From an uncultured Bacilli bacterium (GTDB lineage: Bacteria; Bacillota_I; Bacilli_A; RF39; UBA660): 40,354 bases of DNA. The notes under the pieces were generated by a model, which was not told where the DNA came from, ran no database searches, and saw only the letters and a list, made by a program, of their open reading frames with translations. The stretch is taken from NCBI GenBank assembly GCA_947627895.1, contig CANQXV010000003.1, forward strand, positions 1 through 40,354. The letters are read 5' to 3'. Positions 1 through 7,482 of the stretch are shown one piece after another. The number at the start of each line of letters is the position of its first letter. Within the stretch, counting starts at the first letter, position 1. The position numbers and the translations under genes were made by a program.

Positions 1-3
1 TTG

Positions 4-40
4 AAAAGAAAATCGCCCTGGTAGACGATTATCTTCTTTT
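4..40 (-). terminator. Possible terminator after ftsEX-hydrolase operon
   Basis: Bases 4-15 pair with 26-40 (7 bp plus 5 bp with a 3-nt bulge, 10-nt loop). On the minus strand the stem ends in a T-rich arm. It lies about 100 nt past the stop of the M23 gene. Nothing else was recognised in 1-136. The hairpin is seen; its role is inferred and the stem is AT-rich. Confidence 0.3.
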
Positions 41-136
41 GCAATTTTTAGTCACTATGTCTTGACAAAAATCATTTTATCAGTTTGTTGATTAAATTTT
101 ATAAGTTTTTCAAAATAGTTTTTAGCTAATTAACTC

Positions 137-1342
137 TTAATCAAACCATTGGGTTCTGCTATAAAACCATGCCCCTTTAGTTTTAGGATATCCTGGAGGA
201 TTAATTAAATGGGCAACAAAGTTAGAATAACTTTGATATACTGTTTCCGACACCGAAACATGTAAGTGAGCCCCAGTTGTACATCTGTCATACCCTCCAT
301 GAAGAGTTGAGGTACTATATCCACCCGAGATTCCTATTTGGGTTTGTTGCGTTACTTTTTGCCCCTTTGATACACTTACACTTTTTAAATGAGCATATAA
401 TACGGTATAAGGTTTACCATCAATATAAGATTGAACATAAACTTGGTTACCACCACAATTAGTATGTAATATAGTAACAACTGTTCCATTAGTAGAAGAT
501 AAAACTGTTGTTCCTTCACTTACCCCAATATCAATCCCACTATGGTTGCTTGATACATTAGCATTACCTTGTCTATAACCAAATAAACTAACGATATAAC
601 CTTTAGGTACCGGTTTTAACCAACCCCCATTAGAACTAGTTCTGGCAATACAAGCTTCCAAAGTTTCATCTTCCCGACAACCCATTTGTTCATAGGTTTT
701 AATCGCATCCTTTTGAGATTGAATATCATCTTCAATTGATAAAGAGATATCAGCAAGTTCCAAAAGATCTGAATCTAATTCTTTAATTTTACTTTCATAA
801 GATGTAATATTACTATTAAGTTCATTTTCATATTTTTTTAAATCAACTTGGCGTTGTTCATTTTCTTTAATTAAATCTTCTAAAGTTACTAATTGTTCTT
901 GATTATAGGCAATTAATTGTTCGACCGCATCAATACGCATAATCATCTCCGTCATACTGGATGAGTCAGAAACAAATTCTAGGTAAGAGTTTTCCCCCAT
1001 CATAATTTGATAAAAACTCATTACTTCTTCGGTTTTAGCTTCATATTCTTTTATTTTTTCATTTGTTTCTTCAATACTTTGTTTGGCTTCTTCGATTTTT
1101 ACTTCCGACGCATCAATTTCTTTTTTAGCATTAGCAATATCATTATTTTTTTGAACTATTTCCGATTGCGTCCATTTTTTCTTATTATCATTATTTCTCT
1201 TTTGTTGTTCAAAAGCGGCTAAATCTTTTCTAAGGCCGGCCAAGGTATTGGCACTAGATACAGCTTTAACAGGGATTGGTGCCAAAGATATAAGCATACT
1301 TGCAATTAGGCCTATAAGGCCAATTTTACCTAACTTTTTCAT
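137..1342 (-). CDS. Secreted coiled-coil M23 endopeptidase, PcsB/EnvC-like FtsEX partner
   Basis: Probable peptidoglycan endopeptidase acting outside the membrane at division. Residues 1-27 form a signal peptide (basic start, hydrophobic core, probable cut after VKA). Residues about 32-215 are charged, heptad-like coiled coil. A C-terminal M23/LytM domain (about 240-385) carries the zinc ligands H267, D271 and H361 and the probable catalytic H318 and H359 (HSGID, YAHL and HLH motifs). The start ATG overlaps the ftsX stop by 4 bp, so it is translationally coupled to ftsEX. In streptococci and mycobacteria FtsEX activates coiled-coil wall hydrolases; the same arrangement here supports that role. 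Its closest functional analogues are PcsB, EnvC and CwlO, although the catalytic domain is M23, not CHAP or NlpC. Confidence 0.9.
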   Translation of the reverse strand: MKKLGKIGLIGLIASMLISLAPIPVKAVSSANTLAGLRKDLAAFEQQKRNNDNKKKWTQSEIVQKNNDIANAKKEIDASEVKIEEAKQSIEETNEKIKEYEAKTEEVMSFYQIMMGENSYLEFVSDSSSMTEMIMRIDAVEQLIAYNQEQLVTLEDLIKENEQRQVDLKKYENELNSNITSYESKIKELDSDLLELADISLSIEDDIQSQKDAIKTYEQMGCREDETLEACIARTSSNGGWLKPVPKGYIVSLFGYRQGNANVSSNHSGIDIGVSEGTTVLSSTNGTVVTILHTNCGGNQVYVQSYIDGKPYTVLYAHLKSVSVSKGQKVTQQTQIGISGGYSTSTLHGGYDRCTTGAHLHVSVSETVYQSYSNFVAHLINPPGYPKTKGAWFYSRTQWFD

Positions 1343-2232
1343 ATCTTCAAGTACTTCCTTACAGCTTTTAGACTACCAAACATACCAACTAAAGCCCCAA
1401 TTACCACTAAAACTAGAGCCACTAAGAACACAAAATTATATGGTTCTATTAAAATAATTAAATTTGTGAATAATTGACCTCCCATTTTGGTAAATAAAAT
1501 AACATAACCATAAATGGTAATACAAACTGGGATAATTGAACCAATAATACCAATAACAAAACCTTCAATTAAGAATGGTAATTTGATTGAAGCATTACTT
1601 GCTCCCACTAACCGCATAATTTCGATTTCATTTCTGCGACTAAAGATGGTTAATTTAATCGTATTACTAATTAAGAAAGCTGTAACTAAAATTAGGGCAA
1701 CAACGGCAACAATTACAACTTTTTCAACAACATCGAAAGTGGAAACAACTGTTTCGACCATTCCTTCCCCATATTTAACTGTTTCGACGCCATCAATTGA
1801 TTTAATATATTCGGCCGTATCATGCATTTCTTCTAGATCATAAACTTTAATAATGAACGAATCTAATAAAGGATTTTCCCCAATATAATTTAAAACCGTA
1901 TCAAAAGTTTGGCTATATTCAGCCATTTCTAATTTCCATTCATCTTTACTTTTAAAAGTATATTCTTGAACATTACTTTCTGAGGCAATATCACTTTTAA
2001 TGTTATCAATTTTTTCGGTTGTTACATCTTTATTTAGATAAACAACAATACTTAATTCATCTTCAATTAATTTTGTAGCATTTTCAATATTGGCAGCACA
2101 TACAATCGCTACTGCAACTAAAATTAAAGTAATAGTCGTACACATAATAGAAGCAAAACTTAAACTAAAATTCCGACCTATACTTTTAAAAGCATCGCGA
2201 AAGCTTCTGCCTATTATTCTAATTACCCTCAT
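1339..2232 (-). CDS. ftsX: Cell-division ABC transporter permease FtsX
   Basis: FtsX is the membrane half of FtsEX and passes ATP-driven movement of FtsE to an external wall hydrolase. The protein has a cytoplasmic N-terminus, a first membrane segment at about residues 25-45, an extracellular domain of about 130 residues and three C-terminal membrane segments, with the conserved NEIEIMRLVGAS stretch between them. I chose the ATG at 2232 (297 aa, starting MRVIRIIG) over the one at 2256 because AAGG precedes it. The gene overlaps the end of ftsE by 14 bp and the hydrolase start by 4 bp. The family assignment is firm; the start is less so. Confidence 0.93.
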   Translation of the reverse strand: MRVIRIIGRSFRDAFKSIGRNFSLSFASIMCTTITLILVAVAIVCAANIENATKLIEDELSIVVYLNKDVTTEKIDNIKSDIASESNVQEYTFKSKDEWKLEMAEYSQTFDTVLNYIGENPLLDSFIIKVYDLEEMHDTAEYIKSIDGVETVKYGEGMVETVVSTFDVVEKVVIVAVVALILVTAFLISNTIKLTIFSRRNEIEIMRLVGASNASIKLPFLIEGFVIGIIGSIIPVCITIYGYVILFTKMGGQLFTNLIILIEPYNFVFLVALVLVVIGALVGMFGSLKAVRKYLKI

Positions 2233-2920
2233 GAGCCTTATATCTTCCTTTCGCATAATCGCCCGCTAGAACACCATGATCGATTAAAAGCACTCTTTTT
2301 TTCATTCTATTAACGATATCCTTATCATGCGTTGCCATAATAATCGTGGTTTTTAAATCTTTGTTGATACTATCTATAACATCCATTATTTCTTTACTAG
2401 TTTCGGGGTCTAAGTTTCCCGTTGGTTCATCACAAATAAGAAGTTTTGGTTCATTAACTATGGCTCGGGCAATACAAACCCGTTGTTGTTCCCCACCAGA
2501 TAATTCATTAGGAAAAGATCGCACTTTATCTTTTAAGCCTACTCTTTCTAAAGCATTCATTACTTTAGGCCTTATTTCTTTTTCTTTTAACCCAACACAT
2601 TCTAAAGCAAAAGCCACATTTTCATAAACCGTTAATTTAGGTAATAACTTAAAGTCTTGAAATACAATGCCTATTTTACGTCTTAATTTATAAACGCGAC
2701 CATTACGAATTTTTCCAACATTTAAGCCGCCAACAGTAACAGTACCACTAGTAGGTTTTTCTTCCCGATATAACATTTTAATAAATGTTGATTTTCCACT
2801 GGCAGTTAAACCAATTACAAAAACAAATTCGCCTTTTTCTATTTCCACTGACATATCCGCTAGAGCAGTTACGCCATTTTTATATATTTTATTAACATTT
2901 TTTAACTCAATAAACTTCAT
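2219..2920 (-). CDS. ftsE: Cell-division ATP-binding protein FtsE
   Basis: Cytoplasmic ABC ATPase that pairs with FtsX. The Walker A motif is at residues 37-44 and reads GLTASGKS, where FtsE usually has a serine-rich G-x-S-G-S-G-K-S, so the loop is slightly unusual but keeps the GKS core. The Q-loop (FQDF, about 87-90), the signature LSGGE (140-144) and Walker B with DEPTGNLD (about 164-171) are all present. The length of 233 aa is typical. The start has an AGGAGG ribosome site. It is the first gene of the ftsE-ftsX-hydrolase operon, whose promoter overlaps the end of yitT. Confidence 0.96.
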   Translation of the reverse strand: MKFIELKNVNKIYKNGVTALADMSVEIEKGEFVFVIGLTASGKSTFIKMLYREEKPTSGTVTVGGLNVGKIRNGRVYKLRRKIGIVFQDFKLLPKLTVYENVAFALECVGLKEKEIRPKVMNALERVGLKDKVRSFPNELSGGEQQRVCIARAIVNEPKLLICDEPTGNLDPETSKEIMDVIDSINKDLKTTIIMATHDKDIVNRMKKRVLLIDHGVLAGDYAKGRYKAHEGN

Positions 2921-2936
2921 TTTACCTCCTAGGATA

Positions 2937-2945
2937 ATTATACCA
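2937..2945 (-). promoter_or_regulatory. Extended -10 promoter for ftsEX
   Basis: The minus strand reads TGGTATAAT, an extended -10 element, 17 bases from the ftsE start. The -35 region falls inside the end of yitT and is poor (TTTATT at 17 bp). This suggests ftsEX can be transcribed independently of yitT. Confidence 0.55.
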
Positions 2946-2950
2946 TTATC

Positions 2951-3832
2951 TCAATCCTCAATAAATGGTAAATTTGACCTTTTGACTCCACCATTAACCT
3001 CATAACAATTTTCAATGACAAAAAAAGCATTCGGATCTATTTCTAAAATACGCGTTTTAAACTTATAATAATCTCTATTAGAGGCCACCACCATTAACAA
3101 ACTACTTCTAGTATGGGAATATCCACCTTTAGTTGGTAAAACCGTGAATCCCGTTTGAAATTCATCAAAAATAATTTTTTTAATTTGTTTTGGTTTTCTC
3201 GTAAAAATATAAAATACTTTACTATCCGAAATACCATATAATATTCTTTCTAAGAAAAGGGTACTAATTAACATAATAATTAAAGAATAAATCCCATGTT
3301 CAATTGTAAAAATATAAGTACAACAAATAATAACAATTACATTAACAAATAATAATCCTTTAGATTCGGGTATTTTTAAATATTTATTCATAAGTTGCAT
3401 TAATACATCATTACCACCCGTTGTATAACCACTTTTATAAATTAAACCATTACTAATCCCATAAAGAATAGCTGTTAAAACCACGGTTAATATTAATTCT
3501 GTAAACTGAAAATGGACAAGCAATACTTGAGCAATAGGGTAAGTAAATGTGATCATCACGGGATATAAAATACTTCCTAAAATTGTTTTTTTAGTAATAT
3601 TCCAACCTAAAAATATAAAACTTATCACAATTAAAACCGCATTAGAAATATAGATAAAAAGGGTTGAATCAAAACCTGTAACCTCATGAACTAGTATTGC
3701 AATCCCACTCATGCCAGCGAAAGCAAAATTATTAGGCACTAAAAACAAATTGTAGTTTAAAGCGAGCAAAAAGACTCCCAAAACAAACATAAGGCCTTGG
3801 ATAATTATTTTTCGGTTGCTTATTTCCTTCAT
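2951..3832 (-). CDS. YitT family membrane protein (DUF161/DUF2179)
   Basis: Integral membrane protein of the YitT family, common in Firmicutes; its transport substrate is not known. The first 200 or so residues contain about five or six hydrophobic segments with the family-typical GGNDVLMQ stretch. Residues about 205-290 form the soluble C-terminal DUF2179 domain, ending in an FVIENCYEVNGG-type motif. The 293-aa length is normal. It has its own sigma-A promoter, is divergent from gerQ and lies just upstream of ftsE. Family confidence is high; function is unknown. Confidence 0.9.
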   Translation of the reverse strand: MKEISNRKIIIQGLMFVLGVFLLALNYNLFLVPNNFAFAGMSGIAILVHEVTGFDSTLFIYISNAVLIVISFIFLGWNITKKTILGSILYPVMITFTYPIAQVLLVHFQFTELILTVVLTAILYGISNGLIYKSGYTTGGNDVLMQLMNKYLKIPESKGLLFVNVIVIICCTYIFTIEHGIYSLIIMLISTLFLERILYGISDSKVFYIFTRKPKQIKKIIFDEFQTGFTVLPTKGGYSHTRSSLLMVVASNRDYYKFKTRILEIDPNAFFVIENCYEVNGGVKRSNLPFIED

Positions 3833-3855
3833 ATCACACTACCGCCTTTATGATA

Positions 3856-3884
3856 ATTATAAATGAAATTTAAAAATTTAGCAA
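3856..3884 (-). promoter_or_regulatory. Sigma-A promoter of yitT-like gene
   Basis: Minus strand TTGCTA (3879-3884), 17-bp spacer, TATAAT (3856-3861), about 24 bp before the start codon at 3832. It lies in the divergent region shared with gerQ. Confidence 0.65.
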
Positions 3885-3927
3885 TTATTTAGCCAAAGTT
3901 ACATATATTTTACAGAGGTGAATTATT

Positions 3928-4287
3928 TTGAATGGCAGTTTTTACCAAAATCCAACTTTTCCTAATTCCATGAACTTTGAAACTCCACCCGGAAATATGC
4001 AAGTATCCGAAGTTAGTTCTTCCTTACCTATGGAACAAAGTTTTATTGAAAACATTTTAAGATTAAACAAAGGGAAAAAAGTTAAAGCTTATGTTTCTTA
4101 CCCGGATTCAAGTGCTTGGCAAAACAAAATTTATGAAGGGGTTATTGAGGAAGCAGGAAAAGATCATTTAATTATTCGCGACCCTTTAAATAATAATTGG
4201 TATTTAATTAGAATCATTTATTTAAACTATGTTGAATTTATGGAACCAATAGTTTATTCCCATAGTTATTCGGAAAAAACATATTAA
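3928..4287 (+). CDS. gerQ: GerQ-like spore coat protein
   Basis: In B. subtilis GerQ is an inner-coat protein cross-linked by transglutaminase and needed for CwlJ function at germination. The family core is clear at residues about 38-110: QSFIENILRLNKGKK, then an EGVIEEAGKDHLIIRDP stretch and YLIRIIYLNYV. The N-terminal 35 residues are Pro/Asn/Gln-poor-complexity, as in GerQ. The start is TTG at 3928, justified by an AGAGGTG ribosome site 7 nt upstream; no ATG with a site exists before residue 15. The gene stands alone on the plus strand and ends in a terminator. It implies that this organism, or its recent ancestor, forms endospores. Confidence 0.88.
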   Translation: MNGSFYQNPTFPNSMNFETPPGNMQVSEVSSSLPMEQSFIENILRLNKGKKVKAYVSYPDSSAWQNKIYEGVIEEAGKDHLIIRDPLNNNWYLIRIIYLNYVEFMEPIVYSHSYSEKTY

Positions 4288-4311
4288 AAAAGCCACCTAA
4301 AGTGGTTTTTT
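4286..4311. terminator. Bidirectional terminator, gerQ / ATPase A
   Basis: A-run plus GCCAC (4286-4296) pairs with GTGG plus a T-run (4302-4311) around a 5-nt loop. It directly follows the gerQ stop on the plus strand and faces the end of the convergent ATPase (4317), so it can serve both. Confidence 0.8.
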
Positions 4312-4316
4312 GCTAG

Positions 4317-5522
4317 TTAGAAATCTTCACTTAAAAGAAAATCAATTAAATTTAAGTGTTTAATACCTTCTTGGGATAAATCTATTTTATCTAAAGAAAT
4401 AACATATTTAGGATAACTATCATTAATAGTTTTGTAAGCGCCAAATTCTCTAGTTAATGCATCTTCATTCCCAGCTATTTCATAAGTTACTTGAATATAT
4501 TTAACAAATCCATCCTTTTTAGCTAAAAAATCAACTTCTCCCGTTTTAGTTTTACCAATATATACTTCATATCCTCGGTAAATTAATTCATTATAAACAA
4601 TATTTTCTAAAACAATATAATTTTTAAATTCCGAATTATTATTTTTAATTTGGGCAATTCCTAAATCCGTAACATAATATTTATTTAAAGTTTTTAAAAT
4701 ACTTTTACCGACTATATCATAACGATATACTTTTTTTAAAATTAAAGCCTTACACAAAGCATCAATATAAGTATATAAAGTTTCATTTGATATTTTTTTA
4801 TTTTTTTGATTTAAATATTTAATAATATTTTCGGCCGAAAATTCGCGGCCAGCTGTCGAAATTAAATATTGTAATATCATATCGAATAAAACAGTATCTT
4901 TTAAATTTAATCTTTTTACAACATCTCTTAAGATAATAGAATCATAAACACTATGCAGATAGTTTTTAATATCCGCTTCATTAGTAAATTCGCATCTATT
5001 AGGAAGGCCTCCCCATTTAGCGTAATCCCAAAAGGTAGTTAAATCTTCCCCATTTTTACCTGCCAATGCCACATATTCTTTATATGACAAAGGATTAATA
5101 TTAAATAAAACATATCTTCCTGATAAAACAGTTGATAATTCATCAGATAACATTTTACTATTAGAACCCGTTAAAAAAATACTTATATTTTTTATTGAAG
5201 CTTGTAAGGAATTAATAACTTTTTCAAAATTATCCACATTTTGAACCTCATCTAAAAATAAATAATAAATTTTCGTATCTTTAATCTTATCTTTAACATA
5301 ACTATTTAATTTTTTATAATCTAATAATTCTTCAAATTCAATAAATTCAAAATTAATAACGATAATATGGTCACTTGCTATTCTTTTTTTCTTTTTTAAT
5401 TCTTCAATAATTTGATTTAAGATAACTGATTTGCCACATCTTCTTATTCCTACCAAAATTTTGATTAAATTGGAATCATAAAACCCTCTTATTTTAGATA
5501 AATAATTTTCTCTAATAAGCAT
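4317..5522 (-). CDS. AAA_14/DUF4143 family ATPase (copy A)
   Basis: COG1373-type protein of unknown cellular role. The N-terminal AAA domain has Walker A GIRRCGKS (25-32), Walker B YYLFLDEV (86-93) and a sensor-1-like LTGSN (117-121) with a following GRY. A middle winged-helix-like region (about 205-270) is followed by a C-terminal DUF4143 part with a PD-(D/E)XK-like pattern (GEVDFLAKK, then YIQV). The 401-aa length is typical. It is paralogous to the gene at 12794-13990; the two share Walker motifs and tail pattern. It stands alone with its own near-perfect promoter and an adjacent palindrome. Family is certain; whether it acts in stress, defence or gene control is unknown. Confidence 0.9.
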   Translation of the reverse strand: MLIRENYLSKIRGFYDSNLIKILVGIRRCGKSVILNQIIEELKKKKRIASDHIIVINFEFIEFEELLDYKKLNSYVKDKIKDTKIYYLFLDEVQNVDNFEKVINSLQASIKNISIFLTGSNSKMLSDELSTVLSGRYVLFNINPLSYKEYVALAGKNGEDLTTFWDYAKWGGLPNRCEFTNEADIKNYLHSVYDSIILRDVVKRLNLKDTVLFDMILQYLISTAGREFSAENIIKYLNQKNKKISNETLYTYIDALCKALILKKVYRYDIVGKSILKTLNKYYVTDLGIAQIKNNNSEFKNYIVLENIVYNELIYRGYEVYIGKTKTGEVDFLAKKDGFVKYIQVTYEIAGNEDALTREFGAYKTINDSYPKYVISLDKIDLSQEGIKHLNLIDFLLSEDF

Positions 5523-5542
5523 GTTATCACCCTCTTAATAAC

Positions 5543-5571
5543 ATTATAAAACATTTGTGGTTCTTTGTAAA
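5543..5571 (-). promoter_or_regulatory. Consensus promoter of ATPase A
   Basis: Minus strand TTTACA (5566-5571), exactly 17 bp, TATAAT (5543-5548), then GAGGGTG as ribosome site before the ATG at 5522. The -35 overlaps the 11-bp inverted repeat at 5569-5598. Confidence 0.85.
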
Positions 5572-5598
5572 GTTATTACGATAGGGTGTAATAACTTT
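5569..5598. promoter_or_regulatory. Perfect inverted repeat overlapping the ATPase A -35
   Basis: AAAGTTATTAC (5569-5579) and GTAATAACTTT (5588-5598) are perfect arms around an 8-nt spacer. The repeat overlaps the -35 box. A further imperfect pair GTTAT...ATAAC (5523-5527, 5538-5542) sits between the -10 and the start codon. This resembles a repressor operator. It also lies 3 bp after the stop of the hydrolase gene at 5601, so a weak terminator role is possible; the AT-only stem argues against an efficient one. Confidence 0.6.
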
Positions 5599-5600
5599 TT

Positions 5601-6098
5601 TTAATAATATAATTCAAATCTTGGTTTTTCTTCGCCTAAAGTTGTAGATTTTCCATGTCCTGGATAAACCGTTATATCATCGGGATAAGTTTTAATTTTT
5701 TCAAGACTTTCTTGCATTTCTTTATCGTCTCCGGTTTCTAAATCTGTTCTCCCAATAGAATGGTAGAATAAAAAGTCTCCACTAAATAAAACTTTTTCGG
5801 AAGGAAAATAATAACTTAGGGAATCACTCGTATGGCCAGGTGTTTTAATAATTTCAAAATCAAAACCAGGAACCATAGTACTTTCCTTAATTCCAAAATG
5901 TTTTTCAATTTGTTTTAAGGCGGTAACATGATCAAAATGATGATGAGTTATCAGAACTCCTACCACCTTTTTATTTTCGCAGGCCGCGATTATTTTTTCT
6001 CCTTCATCCCCAGGGTCAATAATTATTGTTTTATCATTACAAGTTACTAAGTAACAGTTGGTTGCAAGAGCCCCAACCACAATTCTTTCTATTTGCAT
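5601..6098 (-). CDS. Metallo-beta-lactamase-fold hydrolase, GloB/YqgX-like
   Basis: Cytoplasmic zinc hydrolase of the glyoxalase II-like branch. Metal motifs are complete: HHHFDH (52-57), PGH with H89, SGD with D108 and PGHG with H148. At 165 aa it lacks the long C-terminal substrate domain of true glyoxalase II, as is common for short Firmicutes homologues, so the substrate is open. It starts 7 bp after the MBOAT gene stop and is probably the last gene of the same transcript. Whether it works with the acetylation genes is not shown. Confidence 0.88.
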   Translation of the reverse strand: MQIERIVVGALATNCYLVTCNDKTIIIDPGDEGEKIIAACENKKVVGVLITHHHFDHVTALKQIEKHFGIKESTMVPGFDFEIIKTPGHTSDSLSYYFPSEKVLFSGDFLFYHSIGRTDLETGDDKEMQESLEKIKTYPDDITVYPGHGKSTTLGEEKPRFELYY

Positions 6099-6105
6099 AA
6101 ATCAC

Positions 6106-7482
6106 CTAAAACCTAAAGTAAATAAAAGGATTATAAGAACCAATTATTATTTCTAAAAGAGATAAAACAAACAAAATACCTAGAAAAACATCAGTTAAAC
6201 GCGGATACTTTTTTCTTAATTTTTGTCCTAAAGGAACTACCATAAAAATAGTTAAAATAAGAGCTAGATATGTACTAAAAGTAAAAGCATTAATATAGAT
6301 TAAAAGATTAATATTACCGAAACCAAAACCACCAAACATGGCCTTAAAAATTGTTGATATTTCGGTGAATGTCAAACTTCTAAATAAAACCCAACCAAAG
6401 ATAATGATAATTATAGCATATAAGTGTTGGCAAAAACGCGGTAATTTTTCTAAATATTTTTTTAAAAATAATTTTTCAATAATTAAAATAACCCCATAAT
6501 AAAGACCCCATAGTAAGAAATTAACACTAGCCCCATGCCAAAGACCCGTTAAAGCCCAAACGATTAAAAGGTTAAGAATAAGTCTTGGCGTTTTGACACG
6601 GTTACCTCCCAGAGGAATATAAACATAATCTTTAAAGAAACTGCTTAAGGATATGTGCCAACGGCGCCAGAAATCCGTAATACTTGTCGCAATATAAGGA
6701 TAGTTAAAGTTTTCTAAATAATGGAAACCTAACATTCGGCCAATTCCAATCGCCATATCAGAATAGCCTGAAAAATCAAAAAGAATTTGTAAACTATAAC
6801 AAATCATGGCTATCCAGGAACCAACAAAGCCATAAACACTAGCACTTTGGCTTAAGATTTCGGTTGCAATTAAACCCATAACATTAGCAATTAAGATTTT
6901 TTTAGCTAACCCGACAATAAATCTTCTAACACCAATGGTAAAATCCGTCATGTTTTCTTTACGATTATCTAGTTCATCTTCAATTGTTGCATACCGAACA
7001 ATAGGTCCCGCGATTAACTGAGGAAAAGCAATAATATAGCAACCTAAATAAATAATATTTTTTTGCACCCCTACTTTATCTCGATAAACATCAATAACAT
7101 AAGATAACATTTGGAAAGTATAAAAACTAATACCAATTGGTAACACAATACTCGGAATAGGAATATGTAAATTAGTTATAGTATTAAAACTACTAACTAA
7201 AAATGGAACATATTTAAAAATAATTAAAATTGCAATATCAAATACTAATGTTAAGATAAAGATAAACTTACTTTTATTTTTAGCAATTAACTTCGTTAAA
7301 AAAAAGTTAACAAAGATGGAAAATAAAACTAAGAAAACATATAAAGGTTCTCCCCAAGCATAGAAAAATAAACTAAAAAGAAATAAAACAATATTCCGAC
7401 TTTTTCTCTTTTTACAAACAAAGTAAGTTAGTAAAAATAAAGGGAAGAAAACAAATAAGAAAATTAAACTTGTAAATTCCAT
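6106..7482 (-). CDS. MBOAT O-acyltransferase (AlgI/DltB type)
   Basis: Multi-pass membrane enzyme that moves acyl groups across the membrane to extracellular polymers. It has about ten or eleven membrane segments, the conserved DFWRRWHISLS stretch (270-280, containing H276) and the catalytic H316 in LTGLWHGAS. The 458-aa length fits the AlgI group. Its start overlaps the stop of the DHHW protein gene (TAATG), with the ribosome site GGAGG inside that gene's last codons, so the two are coupled. Together they form an AlgI plus AlgX/AlgJ-like pair, normally used for O-acetylation of an exopolysaccharide, wall polymer or teichoic acid. The polymer cannot be named from here. Confidence 0.93.
   Translation of the reverse strand: MEFTSLIFLFVFFPLFLLTYFVCKKRKSRNIVLFLFSLFFYAWGEPLYVFLVLFSIFVNFFLTKLIAKNKSKFIFILTLVFDIAILIIFKYVPFLVSSFNTITNLHIPIPSIVLPIGISFYTFQMLSYVIDVYRDKVGVQKNIIYLGCYIIAFPQLIAGPIVRYATIEDELDNRKENMTDFTIGVRRFIVGLAKKILIANVMGLIATEILSQSASVYGFVGSWIAMICYSLQILFDFSGYSDMAIGIGRMLGFHYLENFNYPYIATSITDFWRRWHISLSSFFKDYVYIPLGGNRVKTPRLILNLLIVWALTGLWHGASVNFLLWGLYYGVILIIEKLFLKKYLEKLPRFCQHLYAIIIIIFGWVLFRSLTFTEISTIFKAMFGGFGFGNINLLIYINAFTFSTYLALILTIFMVVPLGQKLRKKYPRLTDVFLGILFVLSLLEIIIGSYNPFIYFRF

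Noticed and set aside
1339-2232. FtsX as a generic ABC exporter permease
   Set aside because: Its topology, its overlap with ftsE and the coupled coiled-coil M23 gene all point to the division complex.
5230-5238. Perfect DnaA box TTATCCACA
   Set aside because: A single copy inside the coding sequence of ATPase A, with no cluster or AT-rich unwinding region; chance occurrence is likely.
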